Assembly (NCBI GenBank): GCA_900551555.1
Contig: URWC01000003.1
Location: forward strand, 1 to 31,525
Direction: 5' to 3'
DNA from: an uncultured Collinsella sp.
GTDB lineage: Bacteria > Actinomycetota > Coriobacteriia > Coriobacteriales > Coriobacteriaceae
Length of the DNA stretch: 31,525 bases
The notes below the pieces were generated by a model. It worked only from the letters and a program-made list of their open reading frames with translations, searched no databases and was not told the origin of the DNA. Below, one piece after another: positions 15,560 through 24,108 of this stretch (position 1 is its first letter; the number at the start of each line of letters is the position of its first letter). The position numbers were made by a program, and so were the translations under genes.

Positions 15560-18500
15560 CAGCGCCTTCTTCTTCCCTCAACGTCCCGAGGTTCACCCGT
15601 CTATCTACGCGTACCGCGACAAAAACCCAGACCATGCCGAATTCCTAAAGGTCGGCTATACCGAGATCGATGTCGAGAAGCGCGTTGCCCAGCAGTTCCC
15701 CGTGATCCAGCCGGGTAAGGGCAAGCCGTACGAGATCGTGTTTGCCGAAAGCTCGATGCGCACCGATGGATCCTCGTTTATGGACCATGCGGTGCATAAA
15801 CGGCTTGAGGCCAAGGGATTTGAGAATGTCGGCGGCGAGTGGTTCCGCTGCACGTCTGATGATGTGCGTAGCGCATGGCTGGAGGTTCGTGATCGCACCA
15901 GTTACGAGCGCGAGCGCACCGAGGACTTTGCCATGCGTCCCGAACAGCTTGCAGCGGTCAACAAGACCGAGGCGTATTTCCGCATGTGCGAGCAGCCCGG
16001 TAACCGCAGCATACCCAAGTTCCTGTGGAATGCCAAGATGCGCTTTGGCAAGACTTTTGCCACCTACCAGCTTGCCAAGCGAATGAACATGAAGCGCGTA
16101 TTGGTGCTCACCTTCAAGCCTGCTGTGGAGGATGCCTGGCGCGAAGATCTTGAAAGCCACATCGACTTTGAAGGCTGGCAGTTCGTCGCCCGTGATGCCA
16201 GGTCCTACGATGAGTGCGACCCAACGCGTCCCATTGTGTGCTTCGGCTCCTTCCAGGACTTCCTCGGTGTGGACAAGAACGGCACCATCAAAGCACGCAA
16301 CGAATGGGTCCACTTGGAGAAGTGGGACCTGGTGGCGTTCGATGAGTATCACTTCGGCGCGTGGCGAGACAGCGCAAAGGGTCTCTTTGCCAGTCAAGAT
16401 GAAGACAAGGCCGTCGAGGCTGAGGAGAAGGAGGCCGACGAGGCCTCGAAGGGTAACAACATCGACGAGACGTGGCTGCCCATCCAAGCAGATCGATACC
16501 TGTACCTCTCCGGTACGCCATTCCGCGCGTTGACTTCCGGCGAGTTTATCGAGGACCAGATCTTCAACTGGACCTACTCAGACGAGCAGCAGGCAAAGCG
16601 GGACTGGGCGCAGTCGCATCCGTTCACGCAGAACCCGTATGAGGCCCTGCCTCGCATGGTGTTGATGACTTACAAGGTGCCCGACTCCATCACCAAGGTG
16701 GCGCGCGCGGGCGAGTTCGATGAATTCGACCTCAACGTGTTCTTCTCCGCTACGGGCGAGGGCGATGCCGCACAGTTCAAATACAAGGACTATGTGCAAA
16801 AATGGCTCGACCTCATTCGCGGCGCGCTGGCCGAGACCACTACCGACGAGCTCAAGATGGGCGCGCAGAAGCCAGTACTCCCCTTTAGCCATGCCGACCT
16901 GCTGGCAAACCTCACCCACACGCTGTGGTTCTTGCCTAACGTTGCGTCGTGCTACGCCATGGCAAACCTGCTATCCGAACGCCAGAACGTGTTCTATCAC
17001 GACTACAAGGTGCTGGTGGCCGCGGGCACCAAAGCGGGTATCGGCTTGGCTGCCGTCGAGCCTGTGCGTCATGCCATGGGCAACCCGTTGGCAACCAAGA
17101 CCATCACGCTTTCATGCGGCAAGCTTACTACGGGCGTGACCATCCGTCCGTGGACCGGCGTGTTTATGCTGCGAAACCTTAAGACTCCCGAGACGTACTT
17201 TCAGACCGCGTTCCGCGTGCAGAGTCCCTGGACTGCAAAGGACGAGGACGGACATACGCAGGCCATAAAGCAGGAATGCTATGTGTTCGACTTCGCACTC
17301 GACCGTGCGCTCGCTATGGTGTCCGACTACAGTTGCCAGCTTTCGGTGGACGAGCCGAGTCCGGAGAAAAAGGTAGCGAATTTTATCAAGTTCCTTCCCG
17401 TACTCGCCTACGACGGTAGCGCGATGCGTGAAGTGGATGCTGCCGATATCCTGGATATCGCCATGGCTGGTACGTCGGCCACGTTGCTTGCCCGCCGCTG
17501 GGAAAGTGCCTTGCTGGTCAACGTCGACAACGATACGCTGCGCCGCCTGCTCGAGAACGCTGAGGCCATGGAGGCGCTCAAGAATATCGAGGGCTTCCGC
17601 AGCCTCAACGACGATATCGAGACGATTATCAACAAGTCCGAGCACGTGAAGAAAGTCAAGAAAGAAGGCGGCGATCTTACTAAAAAGGAGAAGAAGGAGC
17701 TCTCCGAGGAAGAGAAGGAATTCAAGACCAAGCGCAAGCAGATCCAGGAGAAGCTGATAAAGTTCGCCACGCGCATTCCTGTGTTCATGTACCTTACGGA
17801 CTATCGCGAGCAGAGCCTGAAGGAAGTCATCACGCAGTTGGAACCCGGCCTGTTCAAGAAGGTTACTGGCCTTTCCGTGAAGGACTTCGAGCTGCTCGTC
17901 TCCCTTGGCGTGTTCCGCGATTCCGTGATGAACGACGCCGTGTACAAGTTCCGGCGCTACGAGGACGCGAGCCTCTCCTACACGGGCATCGAGAAGCACA
18001 GCTACGACGCGCGCGTGGGCCTGTTCGACACGTCTCTCACCATGGCGGACTTCGAGCAGATGGCGAAGCAGGACACGCTGCTGGACGAGACCGGGCGCAT
18101 GGTGCGCGGGACGAGCACGGTGGAGCATGTCAATCCGCCCAAGCCGGGGGCGGTTACTCGCGTGCGGGAGAAGAAGGAAGCTGGTGCCGCCCGCACGGAC
18201 GGCACCACGCCGGCACCCGTGGCCGGTGCAGCCAACACCACCGCACCAACTGCCGCGCAGACGACTCCCGCCAAGCGCGACTGGATCGTCAACGCCATCG
18301 AAGAGCAGGGACTCAAGTTCGTCGATCTGCGTGAAACGAGCGAGGGCAGCCTCTGGGTCATCGGCGGTGGCGAGCTGGACAATGTCATGAAGCAGCTCGC
18401 TAAGCGTGGAGCGAGCTTCGAGTTCACCTTCCGCGGCAACAAGGCCACGGTCGGCAACCCTGGGTGGTGGATCTCGGGCTACCCGGAGGAGGCAGAAGAG

Positions 18501-18719
18501 CCTGCGCCCGCCGCGCCCGCGCCGACTGACGCACAGCTCGCCGCTCTCGAGGTGGGCGACACGGTGTTCCACAAGGCATTCGGCTACGGCGAGGTTGTCG
18601 ACATCGACCGCGAGGGCGGGTTCATCGACGTCATCCTCGGCGTGGACAAGCACGGCAAGCCCAAGCAGCGCAAGTTCAAGTTCCCCAACGCCTTCGACCA
18701 AGGGTTGTTGGCGCTGTAG
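15552..18719 (+). CDS. GIY-YIG nuclease-SF2 translocase fusion, probable restriction subunit
   Basis: A 1055-residue protein. The N-terminus is a GIY-YIG nuclease of the T5orf172/MUG113 type: IYAYRD (18-23), LKVGYT (32-37), Arg44 in VEKRVAQQF, His79/His82, and GGEWF (94-98) with the expected catalytic Glu96. An SF2 helicase follows: motif I AKMRFGKT (161-168), motif II DEYH (264-267), motif III SGTPF (320-324), motif V GKLTTGVTI (about 522) and a motif VI-like AFRVQSPW (about 552). Next come a Lys/Glu-rich coiled coil (about 695-737), a helical region, an Ala/Pro/Thr linker, a small domain (DWIVNAIEEQGLKFVD to NPGWW, about 909-970) and a Tudor-like end (VFHKAFGYGEVVDI, about 1001). The ATG at 15552 has GGTGA five bases upstream; GTG at 15543 is an alternative. 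It should translocate on DNA and cut unmodified sites; that activity is inferred. Confidence 0.88.
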   Translation: MSSSAFFFPQRPEVHPSIYAYRDKNPDHAEFLKVGYTEIDVEKRVAQQFPVIQPGKGKPYEIVFAESSMRTDGSSFMDHAVHKRLEAKGFENVGGEWFRCTSDDVRSAWLEVRDRTSYERERTEDFAMRPEQLAAVNKTEAYFRMCEQPGNRSIPKFLWNAKMRFGKTFATYQLAKRMNMKRVLVLTFKPAVEDAWREDLESHIDFEGWQFVARDARSYDECDPTRPIVCFGSFQDFLGVDKNGTIKARNEWVHLEKWDLVAFDEYHFGAWRDSAKGLFASQDEDKAVEAEEKEADEASKGNNIDETWLPIQADRYLYLSGTPFRALTSGEFIEDQIFNWTYSDEQQAKRDWAQSHPFTQNPYEALPRMVLMTYKVPDSITKVARAGEFDEFDLNVFFSATGEGDAAQFKYKDYVQKWLDLIRGALAETTTDELKMGAQKPVLPFSHADLLANLTHTLWFLPNVASCYAMANLLSERQNVFYHDYKVLVAAGTKAGIGLAAVEPVRHAMGNPLATKTITLSCGKLTTGVTIRPWTGVFMLRNLKTPETYFQTAFRVQSPWTAKDEDGHTQAIKQECYVFDFALDRALAMVSDYSCQLSVDEPSPEKKVANFIKFLPVLAYDGSAMREVDAADILDIAMAGTSATLLARRWESALLVNVDNDTLRRLLENAEAMEALKNIEGFRSLNDDIETIINKSEHVKKVKKEGGDLTKKEKKELSEEEKEFKTKRKQIQEKLIKFATRIPVFMYLTDYREQSLKEVITQLEPGLFKKVTGLSVKDFELLVSLGVFRDSVMNDAVYKFRRYEDASLSYTGIEKHSYDARVGLFDTSLTMADFEQMAKQDTLLDETGRMVRGTSTVEHVNPPKPGAVTRVREKKEAGAARTDGTTPAPVAGAANTTAPTAAQTTPAKRDWIVNAIEEQGLKFVDLRETSEGSLWVIGGGELDNVMKQLAKRGASFEFTFRGNKATVGNPGWWISGYPEEAEEPAPAAPAPTDAQLAALEVGDTVFHKAFGYGEVVDIDREGGFIDVILGVDKHGKPKQRKFKFPNAFDQGLLAL

Positions 18720-18750
18720 GACAATTAGCCATTGGTGTCCGGCATCTCTG

Positions 18751-18778
18751 GCAGAACTGCAATGTGACGCAATTCTGC
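18751..18778. repeat. Small inverted repeat between convergent genes
   Basis: GCAGAACTGC and GCAATTCTGC pair with one mismatch around eight bases. The ten bases AGAACTGCAA recur within the promoter palindrome of the ATPase gene at 20281-20290, so both ends of the ATPase gene carry related sequence. The rest of the gap (18720-18901) shows no gene. Confidence 0.45.
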
Positions 18779-18901
18779 AACAGGGCTTGCCGTGCCGGGG
18801 CTATCGCGCGGACTTGCGTCGATTTTAAGGCGGGAGCGGGCTGTCCTCGAAAGCTTCCGCCATCAGATTGGAGCCACGCATCCGAATCGCACCCCTCTCC
18901 A

Positions 18902-20257
18902 TCAGTTGTCGAGCAGCCATTTCCAAGCGGGGACAACGCGCACGGTTCCCGAATCAACGTGAACGGTCTCCTCGGTGTCCATCGTCACGATCGTCGACTC
19001 GTCGATTCCATGCTTCTCCATTGCGGACTCGAGCGCCGAGATTTCCCGAAGCCTCGTCTTGGGATTCGCGAGGTCGACGCTAACCTGCACGAGCTCGTAC
19101 ACATCCCCCAGCAGCGCGTCGCCCATGATGAAGTCGACCTCGTGGGCGCTCCCCCCATGCTCGAACGTCAATCGTGCCAGCGATCCCGAGCGAGCGGTGG
19201 GCGCGGTGCGGCGCAGCTTGTTGAACACCGCGGTCTCCAGGCGCTGCCCCTCCTCCCTGGCTGCCGCGCGCGAAAACGACGCGAACATGCCGGGGTCCAC
19301 GGCGTAGACCTTGGAGCTGGAGCGGGGGTTGTCCGCGAGCGAGCGGCTCAGATCGCCCAACGAGAATACCAGGTAGGCCTCCTCGTAATATCCGAGCAGA
19401 TTCGAGAGCGTCTCACGCGAAGTCGACACGCCCCTGCTCTTGAACTCGTTTGCGACCTTGTTGACCGACAGCTCGCGCGCGGACGAGGAAATGCACCAGG
19501 TCAAAAAGCTCGCAGCCACCCGCGGAGCCCGCAGGTTGTAGCGCTCAACCACATCCATCGCGACCGTCCTGTACGCGTATTCCTGCACGAGCATCATGGA
19601 ATCCTGAATCGGAAGGTCGAGCGCGGCCATGTACCCGCCACGCAGCAGGAAATCGCCCAGCGCGCGCCGCAGCAGCGCGGAGTCCGAGGACGAGAGACCG
19701 GCGGCCCTGGAGAACGAGGCGCCGCAGGCCCTCCGCGCGAACTCGGAGAAGCTCAGCGGGAAGAGCTCCCTCGAGAGCGAGCGTCCCCTAAACTCACTTG
19801 CGAGCTCGGACGACAGCATCTTCGAGGACGAGCCCGTCACGTACACGGTCGCTTTCGTCGAGTCGATCACGCGGCGCAGGAAAAGGCTCCAGTCGGGAAC
19901 CTCCTGGATCTCATCGAAAAAGAGGAAGCAGCCTTCCTCCCGCGCAACCGGGTGCAGCATAAAAAACGTGTCGATCACGTCGGTGAGCAAGGCGGGCGAA
20001 TAGGGCTTGAGGCGCTCGTCCTCAAAGTTGAAGTACAGAATGGTCTCGGGGCTATAGCCCGCGTCCACGATGTCGTGCATCTCCTGGAACAGGCGGTAGG
20101 TCTTCCCGCAACGGCGCGTACCCACGATTACCTGGGCCAAATTGTTGCGTTCGGGCTTCTGGATGGGGGCGAGGCGAAGATCGCGAGTGAATACCTCCGG
20201 TATCCCGAGCTGCTCGAAATCGAGAATCTTCTCCTGCACAAGCGAATTGACCGGCAT
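18902..20257 (-). CDS. AAA+ ATPase with DUF4143 C-terminal domain
   Basis: A 451-residue member of the AAA_14/DUF4143 ATPase family, common in gut anaerobes and poorly characterised. Walker A is VGTRRCGKT (45-53), Walker B FLFFDEIQEVPDW (about 109-121), and VTGSSSKMLSSE is the sensor-1 region with FRGRSLSRELFPLSF after it. A winged-helix segment (LSVNKVANEFKSRGVSTSRE) and a C-terminal DUF4143 domain with a PD-(D/E)XK-like core (HEVDFIMGD and ELVQVSVD) follow. I start at the ATG at 20257, which has GGAGA upstream; an in-frame ATG at 20290 lies inside the promoter palindrome. It converges on the restriction gene and may or may not belong to the same system. Confidence 0.9.
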   Translation of the reverse strand: MPVNSLVQEKILDFEQLGIPEVFTRDLRLAPIQKPERNNLAQVIVGTRRCGKTYRLFQEMHDIVDAGYSPETILYFNFEDERLKPYSPALLTDVIDTFFMLHPVAREEGCFLFFDEIQEVPDWSLFLRRVIDSTKATVYVTGSSSKMLSSELASEFRGRSLSRELFPLSFSEFARRACGASFSRAAGLSSSDSALLRRALGDFLLRGGYMAALDLPIQDSMMLVQEYAYRTVAMDVVERYNLRAPRVAASFLTWCISSSARELSVNKVANEFKSRGVSTSRETLSNLLGYYEEAYLVFSLGDLSRSLADNPRSSSKVYAVDPGMFASFSRAAAREEGQRLETAVFNKLRRTAPTARSGSLARLTFEHGGSAHEVDFIMGDALLGDVYELVQVSVDLANPKTRLREISALESAMEKHGIDESTIVTMDTEETVHVDSGTVRVVPAWKWLLDN

Positions 20258-20269
20258 GACATCTCCGAT

Positions 20270-20324
20270 TCTTGCAAAGTAGAACTGCAAGATATTCTAT
20301 TTCTTGCAGTTCTACTTTGCAAGA
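20270..20324 (-). promoter_or_regulatory. Promoter of the AAA ATPase embedded in a 23-bp-arm palindrome
   Basis: Two perfect 23-base arms (20270-20292 and 20302-20324) flank a nine-base spacer. On the minus strand TTGCAA (20322-20317) and TAGAAT (20299-20294) are 17 bases apart, a good sigma-70 promoter that uses the first arm and the spacer. Each arm contains its own CTTGCA/TGCAAG inverted pair. The second arm falls in the expected 5' leader just before the ribosome binding site. Confidence 0.75.
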
Positions 20325-20336
20325 TTTGGGATTCGC

Positions 20337-20400
20337 TTTTTAGCTGCCCCGGCCGACAATCGAACAAACCAATTGCGCTATCAGCAGGGGCAGCTAAAAA
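20337..20400. repeat. Inverted repeat with 14-bp arms
   Basis: TTTTTAGCTGCCCC (20337-20350) and GGGGCAGCTAAAAA (20387-20400) pair perfectly around 36 bases. T-runs are on the wrong side for an intrinsic terminator in either direction, so its role is unknown. It abuts repeat copy B at the island edge. Confidence 0.6.
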
Positions 20401-20427
20401 AGCTCCGTCCCAAATTAACTACTTTCG
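20397..20427 (-). repeat. Dispersed 31-bp intergenic repeat, copy B
   Basis: Read on the minus strand this starts CGAAAGTAG and contains TTTGGGACGGAGCTTTTT; it matches 12855-12885 except at two positions. It lies just past the end of addA and marks the right edge of the island. Confidence 0.8.
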
Positions 20428-20429
20428 AG

Positions 20430-20461
20430 TTGCGGTGGAATCGATGGGGATTCCACCGCAA
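20430..20461 (-). terminator. Hairpin downstream of addA
   Basis: A perfect 13-bp stem (TTGCGGTGGAATC / GATTCCACCGCAA) with a six-base loop begins 11 bases after the addA stop. No T-run follows at once, but a TTTTTT tract occurs about 30 bases further on, within repeat copy B. Confidence 0.5.
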
Positions 20462-20472
20462 GCTGTTGAGAG

Positions 20473-23400
20473 TTAGAGGTTGTAGGTGACTACCTGGGGC
20501 TCGGCGGGCTCTACGAAAGTTGTGGGGTCTGCCTGTTCCACGCGGACGAACTTGACGGTCACGGTCTCAAAGCCCGCCTTGTGCAGAACATCGGCGTAGA
20601 CACGCGCCTGCAGGGCATGTTTCTCCTGCAACTGATCCGGCGTCTCGTCCGGCGTGCCGCCTGTCTTGTAGTCGATGACCAGCGCGCGCGACGGATCTGC
20701 CGGGTTCGCCGCCAAAGCGTCGATGGCGCCTTCGGCATATGCACCGAAGCGGGCAATGTCCTCGTCCTCGCAGCCCAGTGAGAAGAACGGCACTTCGGCG
20801 CGCACGCACGGCCAGGAAAGCAGCTCGGCACGAACCGCTGACTTAAGCCAGCGATCCAGAGCAACGTCGAAACGCTCGCGCTGTTCCGGCGTCAGATGCC
20901 ACAGACGGGCCAGCGCATCGGCACGCGCGGCAGGCAGCTCATCGGCGCCCATCTCGATCAGCCACTGGCAAGCGGCATGGAAGGCCGAGCCCAACGCCAT
21001 GGGATTGCCGACGGGCTCAACGGTGGCCACGTCCGCATCCGTCATCTCCGAGCCATCTGACTCCGCATCATCGCCAGCCTCGTCCATGGGCACGCGCGTC
21101 TCGGCGGCACGGTCCTCGGCCTCGGCGTGCAGCGCCGCGGCAATCGACGAATAGCTGTACGAATCGCGCGCCGGATACGGGCAGGTGCCCATACGAACGC
21201 CCACCGCCTGGGGATATACGAGCTCAAACGCATCAGGCTCGGGGTCGGCAGGACCGGGGACGGCGACGCGAACATCTGCGCCGGCGCCTTCCACTTCCGC
21301 ATCGCCGCGGGCAAGCCTGCCCTCGGCATCCAACGAAGCGTTGACCTCAAACGCCTGCTCGCCAAACGTAAAGTTCGCCAGCGAGATGAGCTCGTAGTCG
21401 CCCGGCTTAGAGTTGTCGAACACCAGGCGGTCGGCATCGAGCTGCGGCATGTCCAGAGCGTCGGTCGGCAAAATACGGCGCAGCACATCGTAGGTCAGAT
21501 CGGTCTCGACGTCGAAGGTCGGCGCCGTCACCTTGCCACGGCTCACGCCGGCATCCATCGCCAAGATCACCAGCTCGCGCGCACGCGTCATGGCAACATA
21601 GAGCAAACGGGCCCGCTCCTCGAGCGAAAGCTGCAGGTCGTCGTTGCGCAGGCGAGCAAATACCTCGGCGGGAGAACCCGTCGCGCATACGTCCTCCATA
21701 AGCTCTGGCGGCAACCACAGCGACGTGCCCTTGCCCTTAAACGCGTGCTCAAACTGCTTTTTGACGTCGTCGCCCTTCACAAAGGTACCGTCGGCAAGCT
21801 TAACGCCGTCGAAGCGTGCCGGCAGTGCCACGACCTGCGCTCCGCCCTCGACGCGACCCATCTGTGCCGCACCCGAGGACTTACGCACGCCAAAGCACTC
21901 GGCGACCGCCACGACCGGATATTCCAGACCCTTGGAGGCGTGTACCGTCATGATGCGCACCGCGCCGTCGCCCTCCTCGTTGAGGGCACCCGGGGCTTCC
22001 TTGCCCGCCAGGAAGCGATCGAAGGCAAGCGCGATGGAACGCGGCGAGTTGCCGAACTCGGCCTCCGCCTCGGCCACAGCGTCGAGCGCCTTGAGCACGT
22101 TGGCGGCAATGGCCTTGCCCTCGGGACCACGCTGTGCCAGACGCACAAACCAGCCGGAGGCGTTGACCACGTCGCGCGCGATGGCGGCGAACGAATCGCG
22201 GCCCACGCGACGAAACGCATACCGCAGCACCTCGCGGGCGCGCGTCACGAGCGGCAAGTCTTGCAAACCCGGCACATCGGAATCGCTCATGATACCCACG
22301 TCGATATTCCGGCGCGAGGTCTCCCCCGTCTCGCTATCGAGTTTGGTCGCCAGCGCCAGGAACTCCTGGGCGCCGAGTGCAAACATCGGCGAGGCCAGCA
22401 GTGGCATAAGACCCTGCGCCGTATCGGCCGGATTGGCGAGTGCACAAACCAGGGCGCGCGCCGTCTGCACCTCGGCAGCCTGCGCAAAGACCGAGCCGCC
22501 CGCGATGACGCAGTCGAGCCCCTGGTCGCGGAAGGCCTGTGCGTAGACGTCTGCGTTGGTCATGCGGCCCAGCAGCAGCACCATGCCGCCCTGGGGCTGG
22601 CCGGCATCGGCAAGCGCGCGGAATCGCTCAGCGATCGCACGGGCCTTGGCCTGTGTGCGCTCCTGCATACTGCCGCCGGCAACAAAGAGGGCCTGGCGAC
22701 GCGAGGCGTCTGCCACCAGCGTGTCCTTGCGGCCTTCGCTCGCCTCAAGATCCAAAAAGCCCTGCATCAGGCCGCCGTCATCGCCGTCGAAGACGCGTGC
22801 CACGTAACGCAGTACCTCGTCGTGGCTGCGGAAGTTGCGCACGAGTTTGACGAGTTCGCCGGCAGGGGCGTCGACCACGGCAGTCGCCTCGGGCGCGGCA
22901 GACGAGCCCACCTTGCGCTCCTGACGACGGAACACCTCGACCTCGGCGCCACGGAAGCGATAGATGGACTGCTGTGCATCGCCCACGGTGCACAGCGCGC
23001 GCTCCCCCGCACCCGTCAGGTAACGGATCAGATCGACCTGCATCTGGTCGGTATCCTGAAACTCATCGATCATGACCATCTTAAAGCGGCCCTCGTACGC
23101 AGCACGGATGGCAGGGTAATCGCGCAGGGCCTCGTAAGCCATACGCAGCAGGTCGTTATTATCGAGGGCGGACTGGGCAGCCTTCAGCGCGCGATACTCG
23201 GCCTCCACGGAACGGGCCAGGCCCACCAACGCATCGAGCGCCGGGCCACCACAGGCAAGCACGATATTGATAAACGCATCGGCGGCCTCGGCCTTGAGCA
23301 GCTCGACCTGCTCCTTGGGGAACGCCTTGCTCGCGCGCGGCATGGTGCACGACATCATGAGTCGCGCCGCATCGACCATGGTCTTGTCGCTCGCCTCGAA

Positions 23401-24105
23401 CGCGTCGATGGCATCGAGCGCCGCCTGCGCCTTCTCGGTCGAGGACTTGCTTGCGCCCAGCGCCGCGCGATAGGCATCGGCGAGCGCCGAGGTATCGGCC
23501 TGGCCGCGCGCCACGCGCACGTCGTCCATACCGCCCGGCAACTGGCTCGACAGCTCCAGCAGGTCGCGCACCAGGCCCTTGATGGTCGTGCCGGTGCCAA
23601 AGGAACCGCCCTCGCCCGCCATGGGATACCAGGCATAGAGGGCCTTGAGCGATGCCGCGAGCTCGGGGGCGGCATCGGGTGCCGTCGCGCGGGCCAGCAC
23701 GTGCTCAACAGCCTGGTCCATAAGCTCGTCGGTATCGGTGAGCACCGTGAACTCGGGGTCGATGCCCAGCTCCAGCGCATGCGCGCGCAGGATACGCGAG
23801 CACATGCCGTGAATGGTCGAGATCCACGCGTCGTCGACGGTCAGTGCTTCCTCGTCCATGCCCTCGTCGATAAGCGCACGGCGCACGCGGTCGCGAATCT
23901 CGGCCGCGGCATCTTTGGTAAAGGTAATGGCGAGCACCTGGTCCAGATGCTCAACGAACGGACCGGATTCGGGCGAGAGCGCATAGACGATGCGGCGCGT
24001 GAGGGTAAAGGTCTTGCCCGAACCGGCGCCCGCCGAGACAAACAGCGGACGGTCGAGCGTTTTGACAATCTGCAGCTGTTGCGGCATCAAAGTCGAAAGA
24101 TCCAT
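20473..24105 (-). CDS. addA: ATP-dependent helicase/nuclease subunit AddA (UvrD-like, RecB nuclease)
   Basis: The 1210-residue motor and nuclease subunit of the AddAB complex, which resects double-strand breaks for recombination. It shows SF1A motifs: Walker A SAGAGSGKTFTL (about 23-34), motif II MIDEFQDTD (about 345), motif III GDAQQSIYRFRGA (about 377), motif V IMTVHASKGLEYPVV (about 715-730) and motif VI YVAMTRARELVIL. The C-terminal RecB-family nuclease has GAIDAL, the catalytic VIDYKTGG (about 1143) and a Gln-x3-Tyr-like motif (ALQARVYADVL). Both activities appear intact. Translation is probably coupled to addB: only three bases separate addB stop and the ATG, and an AGGAGG site lies inside the end of addB. 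Confidence 0.93.
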   Translation of the reverse strand: MDLSTLMPQQLQIVKTLDRPLFVSAGAGSGKTFTLTRRIVYALSPESGPFVEHLDQVLAITFTKDAAAEIRDRVRRALIDEGMDEEALTVDDAWISTIHGMCSRILRAHALELGIDPEFTVLTDTDELMDQAVEHVLARATAPDAAPELAASLKALYAWYPMAGEGGSFGTGTTIKGLVRDLLELSSQLPGGMDDVRVARGQADTSALADAYRAALGASKSSTEKAQAALDAIDAFEASDKTMVDAARLMMSCTMPRASKAFPKEQVELLKAEAADAFINIVLACGGPALDALVGLARSVEAEYRALKAAQSALDNNDLLRMAYEALRDYPAIRAAYEGRFKMVMIDEFQDTDQMQVDLIRYLTGAGERALCTVGDAQQSIYRFRGAEVEVFRRQERKVGSSAAPEATAVVDAPAGELVKLVRNFRSHDEVLRYVARVFDGDDGGLMQGFLDLEASEGRKDTLVADASRRQALFVAGGSMQERTQAKARAIAERFRALADAGQPQGGMVLLLGRMTNADVYAQAFRDQGLDCVIAGGSVFAQAAEVQTARALVCALANPADTAQGLMPLLASPMFALGAQEFLALATKLDSETGETSRRNIDVGIMSDSDVPGLQDLPLVTRAREVLRYAFRRVGRDSFAAIARDVVNASGWFVRLAQRGPEGKAIAANVLKALDAVAEAEAEFGNSPRSIALAFDRFLAGKEAPGALNEEGDGAVRIMTVHASKGLEYPVVAVAECFGVRKSSGAAQMGRVEGGAQVVALPARFDGVKLADGTFVKGDDVKKQFEHAFKGKGTSLWLPPELMEDVCATGSPAEVFARLRNDDLQLSLEERARLLYVAMTRARELVILAMDAGVSRGKVTAPTFDVETDLTYDVLRRILPTDALDMPQLDADRLVFDNSKPGDYELISLANFTFGEQAFEVNASLDAEGRLARGDAEVEGAGADVRVAVPGPADPEPDAFELVYPQAVGVRMGTCPYPARDSYSYSSIAAALHAEAEDRAAETRVPMDEAGDDAESDGSEMTDADVATVEPVGNPMALGSAFHAACQWLIEMGADELPAARADALARLWHLTPEQRERFDVALDRWLKSAVRAELLSWPCVRAEVPFFSLGCEDEDIARFGAYAEGAIDALAANPADPSRALVIDYKTGGTPDETPDQLQEKHALQARVYADVLHKAGFETVTVKFVRVEQADPTTFVEPAEPQVVTYNL

Positions 24106-24108
24106 GGT

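Noticed and set aside
17112..18701. A 529-codon minus-strand frame opposite the restriction gene
   Set aside because: Leu/Val/His-rich shadow of a gene with clear helicase motifs; no ribosome binding site or domain seen.
12953..20257. Toxin-antitoxin or CRISPR content in the island
   Set aside because: No small toxin gene, no spaced repeat array and no cas-like gene was seen; the XRE gene pairs better with the methylase operon.
20335..20402. Possible tRNA gene on the minus strand
   Set aside because: The arms and an AGCGCAATTGG stretch suggest a tRNA, but only about 36 bases lie between the arms and there is no anticodon arm.
20304..20489. Short plus-strand frame starting MQFYFARFG
   Set aside because: Its first residues mirror the other strand because they are encoded by the palindrome at 20270-20324; the rest is intergenic repeat sequence.
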